Shown: one piece after another, positions 9,304-19,058 of the stretch
Layout of the letters: the number at the start of each line of letters is the position of its first letter
Numbering within the stretch: position 1 is the first letter of the stretch
Assembly (NCBI RefSeq): GCF_023250475.1
Contig: NZ_JAHFAQ010000004.1
Span: forward strand, 1-39,228
DNA length: 39,228 nt
Origin: Sulfuricurvum sp.
GTDB taxonomy: Bacteria; Campylobacterota; Campylobacteria; Campylobacterales; Sulfurimonadaceae
Reading direction: 5' to 3'
The notes under the pieces: generated by a model
The model's input: the letters and a program-made list of their open reading frames with translations, nothing else
Told to the model about the DNA's origin: nothing
Databases searched by the model: none
Made by a program: the position numbers and the translations under genes

Positions 9304-10541
9304 TAATAATCTCCCAAATGGATCAAAATACGATAAAGACCGAAAGCATCGCTGATTCCTGAGAGTTCGCGGATCGAGTGCATCGCCAACGTCGGAACAC
9401 CGACATCAATCGTCTCGATTCCCAAACGTGTCGCACTGATAGGGCCGATGGTACTTCCGCATCCGATGTCGCTGCGGGTGACAAATGTCTGTGTCGGAAT
9501 ATGAAGCGCTCTGGCACACTGAAGGAATCTCCCCTGTGTCCGTGAACTTGTCGCGTAACGCTGATTGGAATTGATTTTGATCGCAACCCCCTGATTTAAC
9601 AGCGGAGCGTGTTCACTCTCGTGTTTGGTCGGAAAATTAGGGTGCTGTGCATGGGCATTATCGCACGACACCATCAATGATCGGCGCATCAGCTTCTCAT
9701 ATTCAATCCCTGCAATACGGCGCAACGTCTCTTCCACGAAGGTCCCCCCTGCCCCGATATGGCTCTCGCTTCCTACCTCTTCGTGATCCATAAAAGCACA
9801 CATCATCGGATAGGAAGTCTCCAACAGTGCCTGAAGTCCCACATAACAGCTGAGAAGATTATCCAAACGTGCTGAGGCAATAAACTCATCATCGATTCCG
9901 ATGAACGACCCTTTTTGGGTGTCATAGAAACTGAGTTCATGCGCTAAAAGGGTAAAATTCGTTATCTCTTCTTGGATCTGTGAGAGGATAAACGTCTCGA
10001 AATAAACTTCTCCCGTAGCGATAAGGGGAACGATATCACTTTGTGCATTGATAGAGTGAGCGCTATTGGCATCACGGTCGAGATGGATGGCGAGTGAGGG
10101 GATAATCGCGATGGGACGGTCGATAGTGATAATCGCCTCTTTGCGTACTTCCCCATCCAGATAAACAACACGACCCGCTAACGCCAAATCGCGATCAAAC
10201 CACGGGTTAAGGAGTACTCCGCCATAGGGTTCGACGCCGAGCCGTTTGACACCCGCCGAAGTCGTTAGCGGGTTAGGTTTAAGGCACAGATGGGGAGAAT
10301 CGGTATGGGCGCCGACGATGGTGTACCCTTTTTCGGCGCACGGAGGGTAGGTAAAAGCAATCAACGATGAGTCATTACGGGTGACATAATAATCGCACCC
10401 GATCTCCAGATTCCACACGGCATCTTCTTCCAGACGGTTGAACCCTCGGCACTCAAGCGTTTTTACCATCCACTCCACCGCATGAAACGGGGTCGGGGAG
10501 GCATCGATAAAACTGATCATCTCTTCGTTGAATTCGCGCAT
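9303..10541 (-). CDS. apeB: M18 family aminopeptidase
   Basis: GAHTDSPHLCLKPNP, DHEEVGSESHIGAGG, ISCDNAHAQHPNF-type (MVSCDNAHAQHPNF), RSDIGCGSTIGPI motifs. Confidence 0.93.
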   Translation of the reverse strand: MREFNEEMISFIDASPTPFHAVEWMVKTLECRGFNRLEEDAVWNLEIGCDYYVTRNDSSLIAFTYPPCAEKGYTIVGAHTDSPHLCLKPNPLTTSAGVKRLGVEPYGGVLLNPWFDRDLALAGRVVYLDGEVRKEAIITIDRPIAIIPSLAIHLDRDANSAHSINAQSDIVPLIATGEVYFETFILSQIQEEITNFTLLAHELSFYDTQKGSFIGIDDEFIASARLDNLLSCYVGLQALLETSYPMMCAFMDHEEVGSESHIGAGGTFVEETLRRIAGIEYEKLMRRSLMVSCDNAHAQHPNFPTKHESEHAPLLNQGVAIKINSNQRYATSSRTQGRFLQCARALHIPTQTFVTRSDIGCGSTIGPISATRLGIETIDVGVPTLAMHSIRELSGISDAFGLYRILIHLGDY

Positions 10542-10550
10542 TTTACTCTC

Positions 10551-13500
10551 CTAAATTACATCTACATCTTCTAAGGCAGTTAACTCTTCAATCACCTTGT
10601 TATCCACCCGTATTGCCGAATCAATGACGACATCGGCCAGTTTCGAGACGATGGTGAGTTTAATCTCGCGGCGTCCCGGATGACGGCGAATCAGGGTATA
10701 GAGTTTTTCGAGCGTTTCAAGATTGTCGCTGAGGCGGATGCGCAGCAGCAACGGTTCCTGAGGAGGATGGTTTTCGACGATTTTGGTCTCCACCTTTTTC
10801 GCCTCTTTTTTCGCTTCGTTAAGGGTCATAATTTTGGTGACGCTTATGCGAGTGAACATCTCGGTATGAGTCACCTTGACCTTGAACGCAATCGGCTCGT
10901 CGAGATCCATTGCTTCGAGCTGATCGACTTTGTCACTAAAGAGCATCACTTCGATATTCCCGTGGAAGTCCATCAGGCTCACGAGACCGAACATAGACCC
11001 TTTTTTCGACATCTTTTTCGTAATCTCTTCGACTTTTCCGATGAAAATGGCGCTCGATCCGTCCTCGATATTTTCTACTTCGGATGATAGGGTATAGTTG
11101 ATTGCATCGATCTGGTCACGGAAATTGTCGAGCGGATGACCGGAGACGTAAAAACCGAGGGTATCTTTCTCGAAATCCAGCAGCGTTTTGAGGTCGAACT
11201 CGTCCATATTTTTCAGGGTGAGTTCGACCGCCGTCACCTCTTCATCATCCCCGAAAAGGCTGAATTGGGCATCTTTTTTCAAAGATGACCCTTTTTTAGC
11301 CGTCTCGACAAGGGTTTCGACCTGCTCCAACAATGCACGGCGGGAGTATCCGAAGTGATCCAAGCCCCCTGCTTTGATGATGCACTCGATTACCCGTTTG
11401 TTCACTTTTTGCGGTTCGATACGGTTGGTGAAGTCTTGGATATCTTTGAACTCTCCCTCACTCCGTGCTTCGAGGATCGACTCGACCGCCGCTTCTCCGA
11501 CCCCTTTGATCGCTCCCAAACCGAAGAGGATTTGATCCTGTCCGTCTTTGTTGATCGCGGAGAATTCGAGCTGTGAGTGGTTGATATCGGGAGCACCGAG
11601 GAAGATTTTCATCCGTTTGGCTTCGTCGATGTATTTGACGACTTTATCGGTGTTATCTTTTTCAGAGGTCAGCAATGCCGCCATAAACTCCTGCGGATAG
11701 TAGGTTTTGAGCCACGCCGTCTGAAAGGTGACCATCGCGTATGCCGCCGAGTGGGATTTGTTGAATCCGTATCCGGCGAATTTTTCGATCAGGTCAAAGA
11801 GTTCGGAGGCTTTTTTATAATCCAGCCCTTGATTGGCCGCCCCTTCGGAAAACTCTTTGTTGTATTTTTGCATCTCTTCGATTTTCTTTTTACCCATTGC
11901 ACGCCGTACGATGTCCGCACCGCCAAGGCTCATTCCTCCGACGGTTTGAACGATCTGCATAACCTGCTCTTGGTAGACGATAACCCCGTAAGTCGGTTTG
12001 AGGATCGGCTCCATAGAGTCAAAGGTATAGCTAATCGCCTGACGGCCGTGCTTACGCTCGATAAAGTCATCCAACATCCCCGATTCCATCGGTCCCGGGC
12101 GATAAAGGGCGAGTACCGCAATCAAGTCCTCGAAAGAACTCGGTTTAAGACGGCGGTTAAGATCCTGCATCCCCGAACTCTCGATTTGGAACATTCCGAT
12201 CGTGTCACCGCTTTGGATAATTTCGTACACTTTCGGGTCATTCTCATCGATTTTATGCCAGTTCACCTCGACGTCGTACCGTTTTTTGATCAGTTTGATC
12301 GCGTTATCGATAACGTCAAGTGTTTTAAGTCCCAAGAAGTCGAATTTGATCAGGTCGATGTCTTCGAGGTAGTTGAGCGAGTATTGGGTGACAAATGTCT
12401 CCTCCCCCGAGGGTTTGTAGATCGGGGTTTTCTTCCAGAGCGGTTCATTCGAGATAACAACCCCCGCCGCGTGCATTCCTGCATTGCGTTTGAGCCCTTC
12501 GAGTTTTTTGGAAAACTCCCATACCCGTGCTATCTGCGGATCACTATCGATCAGTTCGGAAATTTTTGGCTCTTTTTGAAACGCTCCGGGTTTAAACTCT
12601 CCCCCTTTGGTTTTACCGTTGAGGGTAATCCCCAGCTCATCGGGAATCAGTTTGGCCATCATGTCGGCTTGAGAGAGAGGCATCTCCAAAACGCGCGCAA
12701 CGTCGCGGATAACCCCTTTAGCAAGCAGCGAACCAAAGGTAATGATCTGTGCAACCTGTTCACGACCGTATTTGCCCACGACGTAGTCGATGATCTCGCC
12801 GCGACGCGCCTGCATAAAGTCCATATCGATATCGGGCATCGATACCCGTTCCGGATTAAGAAAACGCTCAAAAAGTAAATCGTATTTCATCGGATCGATA
12901 TCAGTGATCTCGAGAGAGTAAGCGACAAGGCTCCCCGCCGCCGATCCCCGTCCCGGTCCTACGGCAATCCCCATCCGTTTCGCTTCACGGACGAAATCCC
13001 AAACGATCAGCATATAGCCGGGGAATTTCATCTGATTGATCACCTGCATCTCAAACTCTAAACGATCTCGATACTCCTGATGACGCTCCGACGGGACATG
13101 CTCGAGCCGTAACTCCAAACCGATTCGGCAGCGGTGGATAAAGTACTCCGAATCCTCTTCGATGGTTAGTCCCTCTTCGAGGGCGTATTCGGTCGTAAAT
13201 TTGAAATTCGGAGGGGTCGGATTTCCCAGTTTTAGCTCCAACTGGCACTTCTCGACGATCTCTTGGGTGTTATAGAGGGCTTCGGGAATGTCAGCGAACA
13301 GCCGTGCCATCTGCTCGGGAGATTTGATGTAAAACTCATGGACGGAGTGACGCATACGTTTGGGATCATCGTAGAGTTTATTCATCCCGATACACATAAA
13401 CGCTTCGTGATACTGCGCGTCATCGGCATAGGTATAGTGGGTGTCGTTGGTGGCGATCAGTTTGATCTTTGTCTCTTGGGAGATGCGTATCACCTGTTCA

Positions 13501-14090
13501 TCGATAAAAAGCTGATCGGCGATCCCGTGTCGCATGATCTCCATGTAAAAATCATCCCCGAAAATCTCTTTATACTCCAATGCGATCCGTTTCGCCTCAT
13601 CGTATCCTAACGCCCCGTTTTTGACGTTACGTTCGCTGTTGGTATTGAGATGCCAGTTCACCTCCCCTTGCAAACACGCCGAGGTACAAATAATCCCTTC
13701 GCAATTCTCGCGAAGAAGCTGTTTGTTAATACGGGGAAAGTAGTAAAACCCGTTGATATAGGCTTGGGAAGAGAGGTACATCAGGTTTTTATAACCCGCC
13801 TCGTTTTTGGCAAACAAACACACGTGAAAACGCTGTTTGATCGTTTTATCCCCCAACTCTTCGCCGTTATGGATGTAGGCTTCCATCCCGATAATCGGTT
13901 TGAGTCCCGCTCCGCGCATCTGCTGATAAAAATCGATTGCTCCGAACATATTCCCGTGATCGCTCATCGCGACCGAGGTCATCCCCAACTCTTTTACCCG
14001 CGAGGCTAACGCGGAAATTTTGTTTGCACCATCAAGAAGCGAGTATTCGGTATGGAGATGCAAATGGGTAAACGGGGGAATAGTGCTCAT
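10551..14090 (-). CDS. dnaE: DNA polymerase III subunit alpha
   Basis: PHP domain (HLHTEYSLLDGANK), catalytic PDIDMDF, GPGRGSAAGSLVAY, C-terminal OB-fold; 1179 aa. Confidence 0.98.
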   Translation of the reverse strand: MSTIPPFTHLHLHTEYSLLDGANKISALASRVKELGMTSVAMSDHGNMFGAIDFYQQMRGAGLKPIIGMEAYIHNGEELGDKTIKQRFHVCLFAKNEAGYKNLMYLSSQAYINGFYYFPRINKQLLRENCEGIICTSACLQGEVNWHLNTNSERNVKNGALGYDEAKRIALEYKEIFGDDFYMEIMRHGIADQLFIDEQVIRISQETKIKLIATNDTHYTYADDAQYHEAFMCIGMNKLYDDPKRMRHSVHEFYIKSPEQMARLFADIPEALYNTQEIVEKCQLELKLGNPTPPNFKFTTEYALEEGLTIEEDSEYFIHRCRIGLELRLEHVPSERHQEYRDRLEFEMQVINQMKFPGYMLIVWDFVREAKRMGIAVGPGRGSAAGSLVAYSLEITDIDPMKYDLLFERFLNPERVSMPDIDMDFMQARRGEIIDYVVGKYGREQVAQIITFGSLLAKGVIRDVARVLEMPLSQADMMAKLIPDELGITLNGKTKGGEFKPGAFQKEPKISELIDSDPQIARVWEFSKKLEGLKRNAGMHAAGVVISNEPLWKKTPIYKPSGEETFVTQYSLNYLEDIDLIKFDFLGLKTLDVIDNAIKLIKKRYDVEVNWHKIDENDPKVYEIIQSGDTIGMFQIESSGMQDLNRRLKPSSFEDLIAVLALYRPGPMESGMLDDFIERKHGRQAISYTFDSMEPILKPTYGVIVYQEQVMQIVQTVGGMSLGGADIVRRAMGKKKIEEMQKYNKEFSEGAANQGLDYKKASELFDLIEKFAGYGFNKSHSAAYAMVTFQTAWLKTYYPQEFMAALLTSEKDNTDKVVKYIDEAKRMKIFLGAPDINHSQLEFSAINKDGQDQILFGLGAIKGVGEAAVESILEARSEGEFKDIQDFTNRIEPQKVNKRVIECIIKAGGLDHFGYSRRALLEQVETLVETAKKGSSLKKDAQFSLFGDDEEVTAVELTLKNMDEFDLKTLLDFEKDTLGFYVSGHPLDNFRDQIDAINYTLSSEVENIEDGSSAIFIGKVEEITKKMSKKGSMFGLVSLMDFHGNIEVMLFSDKVDQLEAMDLDEPIAFKVKVTHTEMFTRISVTKIMTLNEAKKEAKKVETKIVENHPPQEPLLLRIRLSDNLETLEKLYTLIRRHPGRREIKLTIVSKLADVVIDSAIRVDNKVIEELTALEDVDVI

Positions 14091-14194
14091 AAAAAAATGC
14101 CTTGAAAAAAAGTAAAATGATTATAGTCTAGGGTGAATTAATATCTCATTTAATAGCTATTGTACTCCCCGAATATTGGCTATAGCAGAGATGT

Positions 14195-15070
14195 TTATAA
14201 TACGCTGATCGGTAGATAAAATTCAAGGTCGAACTCATCGAACTCATCCAAAAAATGGTTTTTTCGGTAAATGGCATACGGTGGCAAAGTTTTGGCTTCA
14301 AAACCGCTCTCCGGAAGCCATATTTGGTAGACATAGCGCATAAAATGGAGTACATCACCGTATTTCCCCTGAATAGTAAACACGGCACACAATGATGCCG
14401 GGATTTCAAAATAAGCGACTGAACCGTGCAAATTCATCCCCTTTTTGACTTCGACAGCAGCAATGTAAGCACACTCATTCAAAGGGGTAATGGTTGGATT
14501 GTCATGATGAAATCCGATCTGCCGTGAATTTTCGGGAATATCGTTTTCGATGCACCAGGCACGGAGACGATTCCAACTGTTTTTGATTGAAATATTGTAT
14601 CCGCGATGACGTATATAAGCGGCATAGATGGGAGAACTCTTCACGATTTTCGGAATCGTCCCGCTGAAATCGCGATCCGATCTTCCCGATAACGAATCGG
14701 CAAGAATTTTTTCGGAATACGATAAAGAGGCCCCGCTCTTCCATACCTTCGGCGTCGTATGAAAACGCTCTTTGAACGCTTTTATAAACGATGTTTGAGA
14801 ACTGTATCCGCACATCATCGCTATCTCGGAAACGGTCGCATAGCGATTGGTCAATAATAAACTGGCCGCTTTTTGAAGCCGAATCGATTTAATCGTTTCG
14901 AATAAATTTTTTCCCGTCTCTTCTTTAAAAATCCGGTGGAGATGGTGAGTACTGATACTTTGCAATTTTGCCAATTCTACCGCATTTAAGTCCGTATCGA
15001 TATGGAGATAAATATACGATAAGACGCCGTTGACACTGTCAGCCCGTTGATGTTTCGTTTCCCGCTTCAT
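14195..15070 (-). CDS. AraC-family regulator with C-terminal GyrI-like (SOUL/effector-binding) domain
   Basis: HTH AraC (ISTHHLHRIFKEETGKNLFETIKSIRLQKAASLL... CGYSSQTSFIKAFKERFHTTP) plus GyrI-like effector domain. Confidence 0.9.
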   Translation of the reverse strand: MKRETKHQRADSVNGVLSYIYLHIDTDLNAVELAKLQSISTHHLHRIFKEETGKNLFETIKSIRLQKAASLLLTNRYATVSEIAMMCGYSSQTSFIKAFKERFHTTPKVWKSGASLSYSEKILADSLSGRSDRDFSGTIPKIVKSSPIYAAYIRHRGYNISIKNSWNRLRAWCIENDIPENSRQIGFHHDNPTITPLNECAYIAAVEVKKGMNLHGSVAYFEIPASLCAVFTIQGKYGDVLHFMRYVYQIWLPESGFEAKTLPPYAIYRKNHFLDEFDEFDLEFYLPISVL

Positions 15071-15188
15071 ACTCTAATATTAGCATAAATGAATAGTAAA
15101 ATTGAATATTTTGGATAATTTTATTGCGTAGCTGGATAAAGAATAAAAGTGCCGTTTTCTTTACAATGTCATCAAAAAAGGATTTCCC

Positions 15189-16328
15189 GTGAAACGATCG
15201 TTTATCAGAGAAATATTGGAAGTTATCGGCAGCGATACGGTATCGTTTGCGGGGGGTCTTCCGGATGAGAGTCTGTTTCCGATTGAAGCACTGCAAAAGG
15301 CTTCACATGAAGTGTTCGCTACTCCCGGAGCACTGCAATATTCGATCTCTTCGGGCATTCCGTCCCTTCGTGACAAACTTGCATCCTACTACACAGCTAT
15401 GGGGATGGAAACAAAAAGCGAAAATATTTTAATCACAACCGGTGCGCAACAAGCACTCGATTTGATCAGTCGAATCTATTTTACCTCCGGTGTCGTTGTT
15501 GAAGCTCCTGCCTATCTTGGGGCGCTTAACGCTTTCAGTGCGAACGGCTGCGCGCTCCATCCCGTCCCGTTAAAAGAGACCGGGCCGGATATTCATCTCT
15601 TCGAAGAGAGATTTAAACAAACCAAGAGAGCCTATCTGATGTGTGATTTCCAAAATCCGACCGGCATCAGCTACAGCGATGAGGATCGGCAAGAACTTGC
15701 ACGAATAGCCGTCAAACATAATGGGATCATCATCGAAGACGGAGCCTATATGGAACTTTTTTTCAACGAGCGCCTTGCTCCGATGTCACTGTATGCTCCG
15801 AATCATACCCTCCATGTCGGCTCATTTTCAAAAACGCTTGCGCCGGGGCTTCGGCTGGGATGGATCAGAGGGGACGTAAAACTGTTACAGCCTATTATAG
15901 CGCTGAAGGAGCGCTCGGATTTACATACCTCGACCCTATCACAGCTTTTGGCGGAACGTTTTTGGGAAAGCGGTTTCTTTGGAAAACACTTACGTAAAAT
16001 TCGTGCCGCATACAGACATAAATGCGATGCACTTGCCGATGAGCTTACGTATCAATTAAGCGATTTTTGCTTTATAAAACCCAAAGGAGGGATGTTCATC
16101 TACGGCTCCTTTCCCGAGGATATCGATGCAAAAGAACTCGCATTGCAGTGCTTGAAAAACGGAGCGGTTTTCGTTCCCGGAGGAGAGTTTTATCCCGATG
16201 CTCCGGTTAGCTCAGAAGCCCGTTTTAATTTCACGAACACGACACCCGAAGAGATGCGTCGGGGTATCGAAATCATCGCCCAAGCCTATAAAATCTATAA
16301 AGATCAAAGAGAAAACACCAATGCATGA
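15189..16328 (+). CDS. PLP-dependent aminotransferase (fold type I, LysN/2-aminoadipate-like)
   Basis: VSFAGGLPDESLFP, ITTGAQQALDLI, DFQNPTGISY, GSFSKTLAPGLRLGW (catalytic K). Confidence 0.92.
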   Translation: MKRSFIREILEVIGSDTVSFAGGLPDESLFPIEALQKASHEVFATPGALQYSISSGIPSLRDKLASYYTAMGMETKSENILITTGAQQALDLISRIYFTSGVVVEAPAYLGALNAFSANGCALHPVPLKETGPDIHLFEERFKQTKRAYLMCDFQNPTGISYSDEDRQELARIAVKHNGIIIEDGAYMELFFNERLAPMSLYAPNHTLHVGSFSKTLAPGLRLGWIRGDVKLLQPIIALKERSDLHTSTLSQLLAERFWESGFFGKHLRKIRAAYRHKCDALADELTYQLSDFCFIKPKGGMFIYGSFPEDIDAKELALQCLKNGAVFVPGGEFYPDAPVSSEARFNFTNTTPEEMRRGIEIIAQAYKIYKDQRENTNA

Positions 16329-16704
16329 GATCAAATTCCCGTTTTTAGAACATATCGGGGGGAAACTTATCCGCTACGAACAAGGGAGTGCAGAAGTTGA
16401 ACTTTCAACGATGCCCTATCATCTTCAACATTTAGGATTTATCCATGGAGGAGTCATATCAACGCTGATGGATAATACCGGATGGTATGCCGCTGTTTCC
16501 AACCTTTGTGAAGGGCTGACCTCGGTGACGATGGAGATCAAAATCAATTATCTCAAACCGGCATCAGGAAAACATTTACGTGCGGTAGGCAATGTCATTC
16601 GTCAGGGAAAAAAGACTTCATTTGTTAAAATCGAACTCTATGACGAACAAAACCTCGTCGCATTCGCAACGGGAACCTATGCGGTTTTAGAGGAGAAAAG
16701 TTAA
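16321..16704 (+). CDS. PaaI-family hotdog thioesterase
   Basis: ATG 16321 overlapping aminotransferase stop by 8 nt; FIHGGVISTLMDNTGWYA motif, EIKINYLKPA. The longer listed ORF (16198) over-extends into the upstream gene. Confidence 0.88.
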   Translation: MHEIKFPFLEHIGGKLIRYEQGSAEVELSTMPYHLQHLGFIHGGVISTLMDNTGWYAAVSNLCEGLTSVTMEIKINYLKPASGKHLRAVGNVIRQGKKTSFVKIELYDEQNLVAFATGTYAVLEEKS

Positions 16705-17147
16705 CACCGTGTTGAGAGCAGTTTATTCAATCCGTCCGCAAACGCTCGAACGGTTTTTTCGCCGATGGCAGAGGGGCCGCCGGTAATCTCTCCGTTATTA
16801 CGCAACTCTTCCATCAGATTACGCATCGCTAGAAGGTGCTTGATGTTATTCTCATCGTAAATCGTTCCGCGCGGATCAAGCCCTACCGCCCCCTTCGTCA
16901 CAATACGATCGGCTAAAGGGATATCGGCGGTAATGACCAAATCATCACTTTCACACAGCTCGGTAATACGGTGATCGGCTTCATCGGGACCTTGCGCTAC
17001 TACCTCCATCGAAACATGATGGACATCCGGAATACCGATTCGCTTGTTGGCGATAAAAACTGTGGTGATTTTCCGCTTCAACACAGCGCGAAGCAATATC
17101 TCTTTTAGGGCGTTCGGAAACGCATCGGCATCAACGAGAATTTTCAT
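16701..17147 (-). CDS. UPF0178/DUF188 (YaiI/YqxD) family protein
   Basis: KILVDADAFPNALKEILLRA, DDLVITADIPLADRIVTKGAVGLDPRG motifs. Confidence 0.92.
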   Translation of the reverse strand: MKILVDADAFPNALKEILLRAVLKRKITTVFIANKRIGIPDVHHVSMEVVAQGPDEADHRITELCESDDLVITADIPLADRIVTKGAVGLDPRGTIYDENNIKHLLAMRNLMEELRNNGEITGGPSAIGEKTVRAFADGLNKLLSTRC

Positions 17148-17178
17148 AGTGTTCCAATTTTTTCAAATTCATAATTTC

Positions 17179-17934
17179 TTAAAACTGCCAAAGCAGACTC
17201 GTCATATAGCCCGTATCTCGCTTATCGACACCGACTGCAGGGCGGCTGTCGTAGAGATATTTTGCACTCAGACTTAAATTGAGTTGCCCGACAATGGGCA
17301 AGATCAATTCGAGCGTCTGCGATGACACATAATCGGACGCATCATCTGTTTTTGGCTGATAATACCCGATATAGTTCAATTTCGATGCACTCATAAAGCT
17401 TTTGGTGTACGCGATATAGCTGTTGATACGACTATTGTCTTCATCCGTATTGAGTTCGGGATGCGTATAATCGATCTTTTCGAAAAACCCTCCGATGCCG
17501 GCATACCCTTTCCCCAAATCATCCGAATTTAAAAAACGCCAGCGTACCCCGGCTCCGGCAAGAGAACGCTCATTGATATCTTTAAATTTGTCTTGTTCCG
17601 ACTGCAAAAAAAGTTCCCATGTCCACGCAGCGTTCTGCTCCAATGCGTGAATGTAGCGTAAGTGGGCATAGATTTTGTCTTCGTTTTTCGTCCCGTTGGA
17701 TTTACCGTAATCATACGTAAAAATCCCCCATGCCAGATAATCGTACCCTTGATCGTATTGCACACGCATCCCGAGAGAATATTCATCTTTTTGGGTATTA
17801 CCGCTTTTTGAACTGAGTGATCCGGAAACATTTCCGCTCAATCCGGGATTCGATCCGATGTCCACCGGTGCAATGCTTACCAGAGCAAAAAGGGATGTCG
17901 AAATAAACAAGGAGAGGATAAGAATAATACGCAC
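17179..17934 (-). CDS. Outer-membrane beta-barrel protein, DUF481/YdiY-like
   Basis: Signal peptide; alternating aromatic beta-strand pattern; NVSGSLSSKSGNTQKDEYSLGMRVQYDQ; C-terminal aromatic residue (LLWQF). Confidence 0.7.
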   Translation of the reverse strand: MRIILILSLFISTSLFALVSIAPVDIGSNPGLSGNVSGSLSSKSGNTQKDEYSLGMRVQYDQGYDYLAWGIFTYDYGKSNGTKNEDKIYAHLRYIHALEQNAAWTWELFLQSEQDKFKDINERSLAGAGVRWRFLNSDDLGKGYAGIGGFFEKIDYTHPELNTDEDNSRINSYIAYTKSFMSASKLNYIGYYQPKTDDASDYVSSQTLELILPIVGQLNLSLSAKYLYDSRPAVGVDKRDTGYMTSLLWQF

Positions 17935-18023
17935 TAAAATACCTTTGCCGTAATTTTTTTGGAATTATACCCTTAGGGCGTATATTTTTATCCAACCCTT
18001 TCCCTTTGAAACGTTAGAAAAAG

Positions 18024-18056
18024 AGGAGAAAGTGTTAGAGTGTTTTCTCCTATAAT
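18024..18056 (+). promoter_or_regulatory. 8-bp inverted repeat abutting a TATAAT -10-like hexamer upstream of the 83-aa ORF
   Basis: AGGAGAAA(18024-18031)-N12-TTTCTCCT(18044-18051); TATAAT at 18051-18056. Confidence 0.4.
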
Positions 18057-18109
18057 ATTACAAAAAATAATTACCTTTAACAGAATACATTTATTCAGAA
18101 GGATTCATA

Positions 18110-18361
18110 ATGGTTATTACTAATCTCGACAATGATGAGTATACTAACGATTTTATCTCCATCGACCTATCCAACGCTATCAATCCAAACCGTATTTTGG
18201 ATATCTATGGACGGTTCAATCCCTCAACCAACGAGTATGAATACAGTATACAGGCACAATGGATGGACGATGAGAGTCCTATCCTAAAAATAGATGAAAA
18301 ACTCTTCCTCGACTTTGCCGAAGCAATCGGAAAAACCGCCAAAAAACTTCTCAATCGCTAA
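18110..18361 (+). CDS. Small acidic hypothetical protein (83 aa)
   Basis: ORF with upstream AGAAGGATTC RBS-like sequence and its own -10-like box; no recognised family. Confidence 0.65.
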   Translation: MVITNLDNDEYTNDFISIDLSNAINPNRILDIYGRFNPSTNEYEYSIQAQWMDDESPILKIDEKLFLDFAEAIGKTAKKLLNR

Positions 18362-18380
18362 AATGAGCGAATGCGCTGCA

Positions 18381-19058
18381 TTATTGTTTAAGTATATATC
18401 CTGTCCCGTAAATATTATCAATCGATAATCTCTCTACTTTGTTCCGTATCCGATTGATTAATTCCCGTATCGTCGAATCACCGATGCTTTTATCTCCCCA
18501 AACGGCCTGACGAAGTTCTTCCATCGCAATCGGTGTATTCGGTTTGCTTAAGAAAAGAGCCAAAGCACTCGTCTCATTTTTACTTAATTCGATGATCTGG
18601 GTATGCCAATACAATCGATATTCTTCCTCTTCAAGCCGACACTCCGAAAACTGCTCTAGCTGTTGAAATTTTTCACTCTCCTCATACTCTTTTTTCACCC
18701 TGGAAACGACCATTATCACGGCAGCAATCAAATCCGCTTCCCTGAAAGGTTTAACTAAAAATCCATAAGGAAACGTTCCTGCCGCCTCCTGCAATGTCTG
18801 CGGATCGCTGTAGGCGCTGATATAGATGATCGCGATATTCTCATTGGCAAAACTGCGAGAGAGTTGTATACCGTCTTCTGAACCCTGTATATTGATGTCC
18901 AGAATAACGATGTCGATAGGTTTCAGTGCCAAAAGTTTTCGTGCTTCTAAGGCGCTTTTCGCGGTTCCGGCAACATCGTATCCCTGATCTTCAATAATCT
19001 CACGGATAAATCGGGACGTTATCGGCTCATCTTCAACGATCAGAAACGTCGGATTCAT
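18381..19058 (-). CDS. Response regulator, receiver plus winged-helix (OmpR-type) output
   Basis: LIVEDEP, DIVILDINIQG, YISAYSD, GFLVKPF; C-terminal TIRELINRIRNKVERLSIDNIYGTGYIL. Confidence 0.92.
   Translation of the reverse strand: MNPTFLIVEDEPITSRFIREIIEDQGYDVAGTAKSALEARKLLALKPIDIVILDINIQGSEDGIQLSRSFANENIAIIYISAYSDPQTLQEAAGTFPYGFLVKPFREADLIAAVIMVVSRVKKEYEESEKFQQLEQFSECRLEEEEYRLYWHTQIIELSKNETSALALFLSKPNTPIAMEELRQAVWGDKSIGDSTIRELINRIRNKVERLSIDNIYGTGYILKQ

Noticed and set aside
11577-12878. 433-aa plus-strand ORF antisense to dnaE
   Set aside because: Lies wholly opposite dnaE whose motifs are unambiguous; composition (RxF/HD-rich) typical of a shadow ORF.
16198-16320. Upstream extension of the thioesterase ORF
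   Set aside because: Overlaps the aminotransferase coding region; ATG 16321 gives the conserved family N terminus.
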